This document shows, piece after piece, positions 9,452-19,428 of a stretch of DNA of 64,000 nucleotides (position 1 is the first letter of the stretch; every line of letters begins with the position of its first letter). The notes beneath the pieces were generated by a model, which saw only the letters and a program-made list of their open reading frames with translations, made no database searches and was not told where the DNA came from. Position numbers and translations under genes: made by a program. This stretch comes from Butyrivibrio sp. YAB3001 (GTDB taxonomy: Bacteria > Bacillota > Clostridia > Lachnospirales > Lachnospiraceae). The DNA is taken from positions 1 to 64,000 of the forward strand of contig NZ_FOKR01000019.1 in the NCBI RefSeq assembly GCF_900112195.1, given 5' to 3'.

Positions 9452-10618
9452 TTAATTATCCAGTAAGATCTTTTCTAATTCATCAAAATTTCCATTATCA
9501 TTTTGGTCAAAATTATTAAATGCATTCTTTTTAGGATACATTGGCTTTGCAGCATTATTATAGTACTCATTTTTTATGCATTCCTTGATAAACGCAATCG
9601 GTACATCTATTTTTGTAGCATAATTTTGCATGTATTCATATGCTTTGCTGATCTTATCTATATCATATTCAGCAAATTCTGCTATTTCCCTGATTTCTTT
9701 CCCCTTAAAATCATCGTGTAAAAGATCAACAAGTTCATCTAATACATCATCCTTATTGATCACTTGCTGTTTTTCCTTGCTCACTGCGGGATCTTCGATT
9801 TTCACAAAGAATCTTATTCCTACAGTCCTTCTTCCGCTTTTGATTGGTTCATAATCAATTTCAAGACTAGTCTTCTTATTCAGCTCTTCCTTGGCCTTAC
9901 TAAGAACATTTCTATTGAAAATCTTATATTCCTTATATTTCGTCTGACCGGTTTTTTCAGCAAGTTCTTCTATTCTGTCATAATCAGGATTATCTTTTTC
10001 AAGCTCATTCTTTATTTCCTTACTTCCACCAGAAGTAATAATGCCTAATTCAAGCTTTAGCTCTGTTAATTTGTATTCTATTACCAGTTCACCGGCTTCT
10101 TTTGTCAGGTACTTTTGATAATCGTATCTCGATTTAAGCATTTCATATAATCTTAGTGAATACACGCTTTTTAAACTAAGTGTATCCGCCAGGCTCAGCA
10201 AGGTATAATTTTTCTTTAAATTTACTATTTTATCAGTAAGTGAGTTGTTATATCTTAATACAAGTGTACCATCTTTAAAATAGGCATCTGTAACAACCTG
10301 ATGCGCCTCTATTTTGCCATTTTCTTTATCTTTCATTAAAAGATTCCAGTCAAATATAGTTGCGCCTTTTATCTGACGATCACATAACGATTCTATATGC
10401 TCATACAATGAACCTGATGTTGAGTTAAACATCTTTCTTAAATCTGATCCATAAATAGTTGCTACAGCATTGTTAGTCTTATCAATCGTTATGTTATTCA
10501 TTCCTATAGCAAATAATTTCTGACTTAAAGCAGTTCCTTTTCCCATGGCATTTATAAGCTCATTTGATTTAGGATAGCTCTTGCTTACTATCAGTTGTTC
10601 TCTATTTTTATTTTCCAT
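9452..10618 (-). CDS. repB: RepB/Rep_3 family replication initiator
   Basis: The 388-residue protein matches plasmid initiators of the Rep_3 superfamily. These are tandem winged-helix proteins that bind iterons and open the origin. The segment SLADTLSLKSVYSLRLYEML is the characteristic S-x-R-L-Y-E-x-L signature of winged helix 1, followed by a K/E-rich region and a second DNA-binding domain to about residue 270. The last 100 residues are a tail ending in Asn/Asp-rich sequence. ATG 10618 is preceded by GGGGGG. Its own iteron array begins about 110 bases upstream, the normal geometry for an autoregulated iteron replicon. Confidence 0.88.
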   Translation of the reverse strand: MENKNREQLIVSKSYPKSNELINAMGKGTALSQKLFAIGMNNITIDKTNNAVATIYGSDLRKMFNSTSGSLYEHIESLCDRQIKGATIFDWNLLMKDKENGKIEAHQVVTDAYFKDGTLVLRYNNSLTDKIVNLKKNYTLLSLADTLSLKSVYSLRLYEMLKSRYDYQKYLTKEAGELVIEYKLTELKLELGIITSGGSKEIKNELEKDNPDYDRIEELAEKTGQTKYKEYKIFNRNVLSKAKEELNKKTSLEIDYEPIKSGRRTVGIRFFVKIEDPAVSKEKQQVINKDDVLDELVDLLHDDFKGKEIREIAEFAEYDIDKISKAYEYMQNYATKIDVPIAFIKECIKNEYYNNAAKPMYPKKNAFNNFDQNDNGNFDELEKILLDN

Positions 10619-11382
10619 AATCCCCCCATCTTACTAATATTTTAGAAGAATATGTTCTGTGTTATAATTACTCCTCATGAAGCCACTACAATCTGTAAAC
10701 ATAAACCAAAGGTATACCAGAGATCATTCCCTTTTTGTATACCTTAAAATTTCTTTTTTTATTCCTTTTTATATCACCTTTAATTGGAATAGTTATAATA
10801 ACATTCCCTTTTTATTAACTTTAGTTAATATTATATTCCCTTTTTTGTCACTTTCAAGTAAAATTTCCCTATTTCTTCATATTTTTTCATTTTCTCTTTA
10901 TATTTCAAATTGACTGTATTAGTCGTTCAATATAATTCCCATTTTATGCACCTTTTTCTTTATCGGCTGCTTGAATAACAATTATTGACCAATTAACATT
11001 GACCGATTTAGTTATTCTTAATCCCTTTTGCATCACCTTTTACACCCTTTAATTATACTTTTTAATCTAAAAAGTTATATTCTATATCCCAAAAGTCCGT
11101 CCCTTATTCTCTCCGCTTAGTCCTTCCCTTTTTAGTCACCTTATGGTTCCCTTTTATGTCACCTTTATTTTTCTTAGCTCGTTATTATTTTCTAAAATCC
11201 GCTTATTTACTACATTTTTCCTCTCTTTATGCATATGAGTTCTTATACGCATTTGTATTAGTTGCAGCTTCCCTTTTTAGTCACCTTTATTGATTGTATT
11301 CCAATATCTATTTATTTTCATGCCCCTATCCTGCTCTACTTTCCTCATACCTTCATGAAATCTCATAATAGTATGACCCATG

Positions 11383-11566
11383 TTCCCTTTTTATACACCA
11401 CTAATTCCCTTTTTAGTCACCTTTATTCATAAAATTACACTTTTGCATATTTTTATGCCCTAATCCTGCCCTTTTTTTCTTATTTCCATTACTTCCATTA
11501 CAAATTTTCATCATGGATTTCTCTGTTCCCTTTTTATACACTACTAATTCCCTTTTTAGTCACCTG
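11383..11566 (+). repeat. Two mixed-type iteron doublets at 22-bp spacing
   Basis: In each doublet the first copy ends in ATACACC or ATACACT (11383, 11526) and the second in AGTCACC (11405, 11548). The distance is exactly 22 bases, with CTAA joining the two. A third doublet of the same order is at 11793/11815. The conserved pairing suggests a composite binding unit rather than independent sites. Confidence 0.8.
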
Positions 11567-12046
11567 TTTAGTCCCGGATATAAAACTCAAGGACTACATG
11601 TAATTACAAAATTTACTTTTTCCTATTGTTTCACGGTGTTTTTTTGCCTATAACGTTATAAATACCTGGATAAATCTGTTCTTCTTATTATTCTTCTTTT
11701 TAACTGCATACTATTTGAAATATATATTTCTGGGCAATTTTACCTTTCCAGTAACTTTTTTCTAATAATATTTATATAATAATTATTTTGCATTCCCCTT
11801 TTATACTCTATCCATTCCCTTTTTAGTCACCTAAAAAATGAGGCCATTACTTCTATATATTTAGCAGCAATTTTAATGCACAGATTTCTCCTTTAAGCGA
11901 AAATAACACTTCATTAATACTCTTAATTGCTTTTAACAGGTACTGTATTGCAATGATAGGTATTAAATATTTCACATAGAGATCACCAGATTAACTTTTA
12001 TAGACTAAAATTATTGTAAATATTCACTACTATATCTCAGATCAAA

Positions 12047-12098
12047 AAAGCAATAAATAAAACTTTTACAGACATACGAAAGTTTTATTTATTGCTTT
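12047..12098. other. Perfect 20-bp hairpin inside the iteron region
   Basis: AAAGCAATAAATAAAACTTT (12047-12066) and its exact reverse complement (12079-12098) flank a 12-base loop. It sits in the gap between the iteron groups ending at 11833 and starting at 12136. Read on the minus strand the stem is followed by TTTGAT, so it could terminate a minus-strand transcript. Otherwise it could be a single-strand initiation or extrusion site. Confidence 0.7.
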
Positions 12099-13869
12099 AA
12101 GCTTAAGTATTTTAAATGAAAGTACTATATCAATATTCCCTTTTTAGTCACCCTTTATTCCTTTTTACTACACTTTTTATTCCTTTTTAGTTCACTTTTC
12201 GGTAAGAAAACTAGAACCCCCTTTTATACACCTGATATTCCTATTTGCTGCACTTTTGAATCCCTTTTATATCACTTTTCATACCTTTTATATACACCTT
12301 AAAAGCCAAAATGTCAGTATTTATGCGGTTTTAACCCTTTATTAATTAATAACAAATTGTAGTTATATTTTAATAATATAAAACACAAAACATTCTAAAG
12401 TGTTATAAACATATTTATATTTTAATTATAGAAATGAATATTTCATAAATAAAAGAGTTTAAGAATAATATATAACATATGCAATATCTAATTTAATGCA
12501 GATATAATATGTAAATTAGATACGCTCAAAATCTTTGCATTCTATTATGAAATGAAGATATATTATTGTTTAGCAGGCTATAAACAATAATTTTTATATG
12601 CTAAATAATTAAATACATACTTAATTATATTAAATAATTTCATCAATAGGATTATATTGATGAAATTAAAAGGTCTATATATTAATGATTTATATTGGTT
12701 AATATAATAGTTCTTAATTCTTTATAAAAACATTTATTCAATAAAATCAAATTCTTTCTTATCAATTTATTATGCCAGATTTTTTTTTATTTTTGTATTT
12801 TGGATCAAATGATAACCAGATCAACATGATACTAAAATTGAATATAAAATTAATTTAAGATATCATTAAATATGAAATGGTATATTTTTTAAAACAAATT
12901 GAAATAATTTAAAAATATATATGTAAATTATGTTATTTTATTGACTTTTTCAGTCATACTATTCTAGTTAATATTTAATTTATATTTACTTTATAATTAG
13001 GAAAATATCATATGAGATTAAATAAAGAATTAATATTATTGTTTTTATCATGAAAACACTGTGTATTTGAAAAGATGGAATTAGCGAACAGATAAAGACG
13101 ATAATACGTATATGCAAGATAATATGCAAATATCTGATTTTAACTTGCATAATTTTAATATATATTTTTTTTATATACTAAATACCTGATAACATGTCAT
13201 TTAATCTTGTATTATTTATCTTGCATCTGTATGTTCTGATTTTTTATAAAAAATTTATAATTCTATAATTCATTTTTAATTCTTTTAAATGCATATTTAT
13301 ATGTTAATCGCTATTTAAAATTCAAATAAATGAGAAATGAACAAAAATGTAATGTTTATTGATTATTATTAATGCATTTTAAATATTTAATACTTCAGTT
13401 ATATATATAATTGATCAGTTTCTCATCTATTCTGTTTTTTATTCTGGAAAAATAAAATAATAAAGTTGTATATATAATATTATTTATATAATTATCTAAT
13501 ATTATATATCTATTATACACTATATTTTTGATATACGCCATCCATAATATATAAATATAATATGGATAAAATAACATTATTAAAATATATAACTAGTATA
13601 ACACATATAATCGATATGCAATATACATTAAATAACATATACAGTATATAAAATATAAATACAAATATTTGATATGTTATATGTTTAGAATATATATAAT
13701 AATGAATATTTTAAAAAGACTATATTTAATTATCTGAACTATGCTTCCAAACATATTTTTTAAGTAAGTACTACTGGTGATTTCAGCTATAAAATCGATG
13801 AATAAAAAAACTCACATTTTTTCATTCATTCTGATTTAATAAATTATATATATGCAACATGCAAAATAT

Positions 13870-13924
<55 letters not shown>

Positions 13925-13928
13925 GCAA

Positions 13929-14030
13929 ATAAAATATATAGAAAATACAGATATATAATATATAACACGTATAAAATATATAGAAAATACATATATATAA
14001 TATATTACGCATATAAAATATATATGTATG
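13929..14030. repeat. 42-bp tandem repeat, about 2.4 copies
   Basis: The unit begins ATAAAATATATAGAAAATAC. Copy 1 is 13929-13970, copy 2 is 13971-14012 and a partial copy follows. More diverged copies can be traced to about 14120. The unit length is four helical turns. Confidence 0.65.
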
Positions 14031-14929
14031 ATAAATATTTAAAATATATAACAAGTATAAAATAAATAATATGCTATATATGAAATATATAGCAAATATA
14101 ATATTAATATATAACACATATATATAATATTATGCATATATAAGACAAACATATATAAGATAAAGTATGCATATAAGAGATATAATATATAAAATTATAT
14201 ATAGCATATAAGTTATAAAGGTAAAATATAGATAATAAACATGATATATAAGATATACATAAAATGTGAATATGTATAATATATAATATATCTAATAAAA
14301 AAAAGATAAATAACATAATTATAAAAAAATATATGATAGAAATGATAACAAATATACAGAGTATATTATATATATAAATTAAGAAGCATATATAATAAAG
14401 TAAACATATATAACATAAATATAATACGATTTAATAATATAAGACATATAAGATATAAATAATATACAAAATGCTAAATAAGATATCTAGACTATGCAAA
14501 ATATACAATATATATAAAGTATATTATACAAATATATTAAACGAGGTGCCAGGAAATGTGTTAATCGATCGATAATTAAAAAAATATATACAAGATATAT
14601 AATATGTATATCATTATTTTCTAATTATTGTACTTCATAAATTGATATTTTTCAGCGTTATGCGATGTTTATAATATAAATATATAACATATATAAAGAT
14701 ACAGTTTTAACAGAGCGGAGATTTATGAAATATTTATTTAAATAAATCATTTGAAGAATTTCAAATATATAACAAATATAGTATAAATATAATATAGAAA
14801 AAATAATATAAGTATTGATCAATATAAAATATATAATTATATATGATATATAACATTAAGATTGGGCGAATAATTAACCATGATATGTATATAGTATACA
14901 CACAATGTAATATATATGAATAATACAAG

Positions 14930-14971
<42 letters not shown>

Positions 14972-15306
14972 AATAAAATGTGAGTGCGCGGTATCTGTAA
15001 CATGAATACCATATAAAATATATATAACATAAAAACGCAAAATATATATTGAATATAAGATACATAACATACAAATATATAATATATATAAACAGATCTA
15101 AAGTAATAAAAAGCATATAATATATATAATAAATATGTATAATATAATAATTGTGTATAGAAAAATTAAAAATATTATGTATAGATAAATTATATAATAT
15201 ATAAAGAAAATACAAATATAACACATAAAATATACATAAGTGCTACAATATATGTAGGTTATATAACATATACATCATTTATGCCATATATTTTGAATAT
15301 TATTTA

Positions 15307-15335
15307 TTGATTATAAATACATTTTTTATTATAAT
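15307..15335 (+). promoter_or_regulatory. Predicted sigma-A promoter of parA
   Basis: TTGATT at 15307-15312 and TATAAT at 15330-15335 are separated by 17 bases, close to consensus. Transcription would start near 15342, about 70 bases before the parA start codon. In this AT-rich setting chance matches are common. Confidence 0.55.
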
Positions 15336-15413
15336 AATAAGGCTGCAACAATTTAATGGAGACAGACTTTAAAAGAATTAAAATAATTACTTAATAAAAA
15401 TATGGGAGGAAAT

Positions 15414-16238
15414 ATGCGTACAATTGCATTTAGTAATCAAAAAGGCGGCGTTGCAAAGACTACATCAAGCTATGCTATGGCTGTTGGTCTTGCAAACAGG
15501 GGGTATAAAGTACTTGTAATAGACGCTGATCCACAGGAAAACTTATCAATGTCAGCCGGAATAGATTTAAACGAAGTGGATCCAGATCCTGAAGATATTG
15601 AAGAATTAACAGAGGAACAACAAGAATTATTTTACAAGAATGTTCCAGCAAAGTTATTTGAAGTAATGGCGAAGCAAAAAGATGTAAATAAAGCGATTAT
15701 TCCAATAGCAGAAAATTTAGATCTAATAGTTGGTGGAATTGATCTTGCTTCTGCAGATATGACATTTAATGGAATTGGTAGAGAAAGATTGATCAAAGAG
15801 GCTTTTGAGAATATCAAGAAAGACTATGATTTTTGTGTAATTGATTGTAGTCCTGCGCTTGGAGTTGTTCTTATGAATATTTTAACCGTTGCTGATGAGG
15901 TTATTATTCCACTTGAACCTGGAGCTTATTCATTGCAGGGATTATCAAGATTATACAAGTTTATAGATCAGATACATGACTATACTAACGATAAGCTTAG
16001 AGTTGATGGAATTCTTGTAACAAAGGTTAGAAATACTGCTAATGCGAAAATCTGGATTGATGATATAGAGGATAAAGCTGAACTTTTGGGAACTAAAGTA
16101 TATAAATCCAGGATCAGATTGAACGTTTCAGTAGAAGAAGCACAGACAATGAAAAAGAGTCTGTTTGAATATGCAGGTGGTTCATCTGCTGCACGTGATT
16201 ATGATGATTTTATTGATGAATTTTTGGAGGAGGAATGA
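15414..16238 (+). CDS. parA: ParA family partition ATPase
   Basis: The 274-residue protein is a Walker-type partition ATPase. The deviant Walker A QKGGVAKTTSS (Lys10 and Lys15) is at the N-terminus, the Walker A' DADPQENLS follows, and Walker B is FCVIDCSPALGVVLMN. It lacks an N-terminal helix-turn-helix extension, as in type Ib or chromosomal Soj-like ParAs. I use ATG 15414, preceded by GGGAGGA at 15404-15410; an ATG at 15402 overlaps that sequence. The stop is followed after 3 bases by the partner gene, so the two are an operon. It should segregate the replicon by ATP-dependent gradients on the nucleoid. Confidence 0.92.
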   Translation: MRTIAFSNQKGGVAKTTSSYAMAVGLANRGYKVLVIDADPQENLSMSAGIDLNEVDPDPEDIEELTEEQQELFYKNVPAKLFEVMAKQKDVNKAIIPIAENLDLIVGGIDLASADMTFNGIGRERLIKEAFENIKKDYDFCVIDCSPALGVVLMNILTVADEVIIPLEPGAYSLQGLSRLYKFIDQIHDYTNDKLRVDGILVTKVRNTANAKIWIDDIEDKAELLGTKVYKSRIRLNVSVEEAQTMKKSLFEYAGGSSAARDYDDFIDEFLEEE

Positions 16239-16241
16239 TAA

Positions 16242-17201
16242 ATGCCAAGCAAAGCAAGTAAACTGAAGACTGGCGTAAATAAGACATCCAGAGGACTCTT
16301 TCAGGGAATGCAGCCATTGTCGGGCGCGCAAGAAGAGCAAAAAGTAGAAGAAGTGAAAGCAGAAGATAAAACATCCGAAGTTGTAAAAGAAGAGCCTAAA
16401 AAGGAAGAAGTAGTTGAGCAGGTTTCTACAACAGAAGAAGTAATCACTGATGTAGATGTTAAGGAAGAGGATATTCAGGAAAATACAGTTAAGGAAGAAA
16501 TTGTTGAAGAAAAAGAGGAAGAATCTGAGATTAAACCTGTAGAAAATAATAATTCTTATACAAACAACAATGTTATTTCAACTCCTGAACAGAATATTTC
16601 AGAAGAAACAGTAGTGAATAATTCTCAGATTATTGCTGAAGAAAAGGTTCAAACACAAATTCAGAATGATGTGATGCAGCAAATGCCAACAATTCATCAG
16701 CAGCCGGTAATGAATCCTAATTTGCAATATGTTCAGCCAGTACAGCAAGAAATCCAATACCAACAGCCTATGAATGAACAGATGATGCAGCCTCAGTATC
16801 AGCAATATATGCAACAGATTCCGAATCAGCAATACCAGCAAAGACCAGTATATACACAGCAAATAGCTGAGCCCATGAGAATGGAACAGCAGATTTATAG
16901 AAATGAATCTTCTAATATGTACAATCAGAATGTAGTAATGCCAAAGCAGACTATGCCTGAATACAAAGAAAAGAAGACTCCTTCAAAGGATGCTTCCAAG
17001 AAAGACAGCAGATATGAAAAAGATAAATTTCTTTTGCTTGATATTAGAGGATATAGGGATTATGTAGAGCATATGGCAAAAGCAGCAAATATGTCCGCTA
17101 CAAAATATATCAGAAATCTAATTGAGCAGGATATGAGAATAAATATGGATATATATCAGGCTCATAAAGAATTAGAAGAAAGATTAAGAGAAAGAAGATA
17201 A
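16242..17201 (+). CDS. ParA partner: disordered Glu/Gln-rich protein with C-terminal ribbon-helix-helix domain
   Basis: The 319-residue protein is translated directly after parA. It has three parts. A basic N-terminus (about 1-28) includes KTSRGLF, reminiscent of the flexible tails with which small ParB-like proteins stimulate ParA. Residues about 30-250 form a long low-complexity region, Glu/Val-rich then Gln/Met/Pro/Tyr-rich. The last 60 residues contain LDIRGYRDYVEHMAKAANMS and ATKYIRNLIEQDM, fitting a ribbon-helix-helix DNA-binding domain. It is not a canonical ParB: no ParB/Srx CTPase motif is visible. It is probably the centromere-binding protein. The site it binds is unknown, with the upstream AT-rich DNA the first candidate. 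Confidence 0.75.
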   Translation: MPSKASKLKTGVNKTSRGLFQGMQPLSGAQEEQKVEEVKAEDKTSEVVKEEPKKEEVVEQVSTTEEVITDVDVKEEDIQENTVKEEIVEEKEEESEIKPVENNNSYTNNNVISTPEQNISEETVVNNSQIIAEEKVQTQIQNDVMQQMPTIHQQPVMNPNLQYVQPVQQEIQYQQPMNEQMMQPQYQQYMQQIPNQQYQQRPVYTQQIAEPMRMEQQIYRNESSNMYNQNVVMPKQTMPEYKEKKTPSKDASKKDSRYEKDKFLLLDIRGYRDYVEHMAKAANMSATKYIRNLIEQDMRINMDIYQAHKELEERLRERR

Positions 17202-17209
17202 TAAAAAAA

Positions 17210-17243
17210 CCCTTGAAGTTATTGGCTTCAAGGGCATTTTTAT
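17210..17243. terminator. Bidirectional terminator between the parA operon and HU gene
   Basis: CCCTTGAAG (17210-17218) and CTTCAAGGG (17226-17234) form a 9-bp stem with A-rich sequence before it and ATTTTTATAT after it. It can terminate both the plus-strand partition operon and the minus-strand HU gene. Confidence 0.85.
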
Positions 17244-17247
17244 ATAA

Positions 17248-17532
17248 TTATTTCTTTTTGCCGTTAACAGCATCTTTAAGAGCTTTACCAGCCTTAAATT
17301 TAGGAACTGTAGCTGCAGGAATCTTAATAGCATCGCCAGTCTGAGGATTCTTACCTGTTCTGGCAGCTCTTTTTGCAGTCTCGAATGTACCGAAACCAAC
17401 AAGCTGAACTTTACCTTTTTTCTTAAGCTCCTTAGAAACAGCATCTGTGAAAGCCTTAACAGCTTTTTCAGAATCTTTCTTAGAAAGACCAGTTTCCTTT
17501 GCAATAGCATCAACAAGTTCTGTCTTATTCAT
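17248..17532 (-). CDS. hup: HU family DNA-binding protein
   Basis: The 94-residue nucleoid protein has all HU landmarks: MNKTELVDAIAKETGLSKKD, VQLVGFGTFE, and the arm RAARTGKNPQTGDAIKIPA with the intercalating proline. I start at ATG 17532, about 10 bases behind GGGAGG; an in-frame ATG at 17550 lies on the upstream side of that Shine-Dalgarno sequence. HU often assists iteron-dependent origin opening, so its position at the end of the replication and partition block is sensible. It is transcribed convergently to parA. Confidence 0.95.
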   Translation of the reverse strand: MNKTELVDAIAKETGLSKKDSEKAVKAFTDAVSKELKKKGKVQLVGFGTFETAKRAARTGKNPQTGDAIKIPAATVPKFKAGKALKDAVNGKKK

Positions 17533-17695
17533 TGTAATTACCTCCCTCAAATTGAGTATTTTTTACTACCACGTAAAATTTTACTCCCATTTTCTGCACA
17601 ATACAATAACCTAGGTGCGAAAAAGTGCAAAAAATATAGCTTTTTTTAGTGAACTAAATAAAAAGAAGGCAATATATCAAATATCTAAACAATAA

Positions 17696-19045
17696 TTACA
17701 TTGTTGAAACAGTGCTAGTGTACAATTTTTTGAAAAAGAATGTTGATAGGCACAAGGATGCTATCTCTGCAATAGGGAAAGCCCACCAAACATTGCTTAA
17801 AACGCCAGTCTGAGACAAGAGCCATGCAGCAGGAATAAGAACAACAAGCTGTCTTCCAACTGAAACAATGAGTGAGAAAAAGCTTTTTGAGAAAGCCTGG
17901 AAAATCGATCCCATTGCAATACAAACACCGGCAAGAGGGAATGAAAGGCTGATTATTCTAAGTGCCGGAATACCTATAGAAACCATATCTTCTGAGGCAT
18001 TAAATAATGAAAGCAAAAATGCAGGAATAGTTAAGAAACAAACAGTTCCTACAACCATAATTGAAACAGCAAGCAAAAGTGCAAAGCGCAAAGCTTCTTT
18101 AATACGCTGTTTGTTACGTGCGCCGTAATTGTATGCAAGTACAGGAATGATACCATTATTAAGTCCAAATACAGGCATAAAGAAGAAACTTTGAAGCTTG
18201 AAATAAACTCCAAATACAGCAGTAGCTGTTGATGAGAATGAACCTAAAATCAGGTTCATTAAATAAGTCATTATAGAGCCTATAGACATCATTAAGATTG
18301 AAGGCACACCTACATAGTAAATATCAAAAATAGTCTTCTTAGAGGGCTTTAAAATGCGTTTTAAGGATATATTAATCTCATTGTTGAACTTAATATTACA
18401 AAACAGACCAATCATAGCAGCAACAACCTGACCAAGAACAGTTGCATAAGCTGCACCTGCTACTCCAAGGGCAGGGAATGGACCAATGCCGAAAATAAGA
18501 AGTGGATCGAAAATAATATTGATAATGGCACCTGTAGCCTGGGAAATCATACTAAAAATGGTTTTACCGGTAGACTGAAGAAGTCGTTCAAAGGTAATCT
18601 GATAAAAAATACCAAATGAAAGACAACAAATAATAGTGAGATATTCTGTTCCATAAGCGATGATTTCATCAATATTTGTCTGTGTTTTGATGAATGCTCC
18701 GGTGAAAAACAAACCAATAACCAAAAAGACAATGAAGTTTAAAAATGTAAGAAAAAGACCATTGTTAGCTGCACTGTCAGAGTTTTCAAATTTCTTTTCA
18801 CCCAGAGATCTTGATAAAAGTGCATTTATTCCTACGCCGGTACCTGAACCAAGGGCAATCATCAAGTTCTGCATAGGAAAAGCAAGAGTAACAGCAGTGA
18901 GTGCATTTTCGCTTATTTTAGCAACGAAGATACTGTCAACGACATTATAAAGAGCTTGCACCAGCATTGAGATCATCATTGGAAGAGACATTGAAATTAT
19001 CAGTTGTTTAATAGGCATAACACCCATTTTGTTTTCTTTTGCCAT
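17696..19045 (-). CDS. MATE family efflux transporter
   Basis: The 449-residue integral membrane protein has about 12 hydrophobic segments in two MatE halves. The first begins PIKQLIISMSLPMMISMLVQ and VDSIFVAKISENALTAVTLAFP, the second FDIYYVGVPSILMMSIGSIM. MATE pumps export cationic drugs or metabolites in exchange for sodium or protons. The substrate cannot be told from sequence. It is monocistronic, convergent with nothing nearby, and starts 383 bases away from the divergent manA. Confidence 0.9.
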   Translation of the reverse strand: MAKENKMGVMPIKQLIISMSLPMMISMLVQALYNVVDSIFVAKISENALTAVTLAFPMQNLMIALGSGTGVGINALLSRSLGEKKFENSDSAANNGLFLTFLNFIVFLVIGLFFTGAFIKTQTNIDEIIAYGTEYLTIICCLSFGIFYQITFERLLQSTGKTIFSMISQATGAIINIIFDPLLIFGIGPFPALGVAGAAYATVLGQVVAAMIGLFCNIKFNNEINISLKRILKPSKKTIFDIYYVGVPSILMMSIGSIMTYLMNLILGSFSSTATAVFGVYFKLQSFFFMPVFGLNNGIIPVLAYNYGARNKQRIKEALRFALLLAVSIMVVGTVCFLTIPAFLLSLFNASEDMVSIGIPALRIISLSFPLAGVCIAMGSIFQAFSKSFFSLIVSVGRQLVVLIPAAWLLSQTGVLSNVWWAFPIAEIASLCLSTFFFKKLYTSTVSTM

Positions 19046-19428
19046 ATAAAATCCTTTCTATAATTAAAAATGAAAACATAAAATTTAATGAGTACAAAGA
19101 ACATGATTAAAATGTACAAAATTAAATATCAAAAAAGATACGGCATAAAAGTATAACAAAAAACATATAGAAATACTAGTACAGCATTGCAAACAAAAGT
19201 AGCCCATATTACGTAGGTGATGAAGTTCAACTATTATTTAAAGCAGGTCAATAATCAGATTTACGGAAAATCTACAGTATAATCTGCAATGTACCATGAA
19301 ATAGTTGATTTAAATAATAAAGAATGGCACACTGGTAAAAATAAGATAATTCATGTATAATCAGTGCACGCTGAAGAAGAAAATAAATGAAGATTATATA
19401 TGATAGATAGGTTATATAAGGAGAAAAA
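19046..19428. other. Intergenic region between MATE and manA with a possible manA promoter
   Basis: I see no gene in this divergent spacer. A perfect -10 hexamer TATAAT at 19356-19361 lies about 70 bases before manA, but its -35 region is weak. AAGGAG precedes the manA ATG. Confidence 0.45.

Larger units (their letters stand above)
10727..12300 (+). repeat. Iteron array (22 copies of a 17-19 bp element), predicted replication origin
   Basis: Directly repeated elements with consensus TTCCCTTTTTAGTCACC start at 10727, 10762, 10804, 10836, 10936, 11021, 11124, 11147, 11269, 11383, 11405, 11526, 11548, 11793, 11815, 12136, 12158, 12180, 12216, 12238, 12260 and 12282. All point the same way. Many are spaced exactly 22 bp start-to-start, two helical turns. 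Variants end in AGTCACC or in ATACACC. The array lies upstream of repB and next to AT-rich DNA, the arrangement expected of an iteron origin bound by a Rep_3 protein. Its edges are degenerate and more weak copies may exist. Confidence 0.88.

Noticed and set aside
10677..10913. 78-codon plus-strand frame upstream of repB
   Set aside because: It lies within the iterons and its codons are simply the repeated TTCCCTTTTT elements.
10727..12300. Possible CRISPR array
   Set aside because: The repeats are short, imperfect and unevenly spaced on the large scale, many with only 3-5 bases between copies. No cas gene is present. The repB context explains them as iterons.
16599..16862. Minus-strand frame opposite the ParA partner
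   Set aside because: It is a shadow of the Gln-rich coding sequence with leucine/histidine-rich translation and no start signals.
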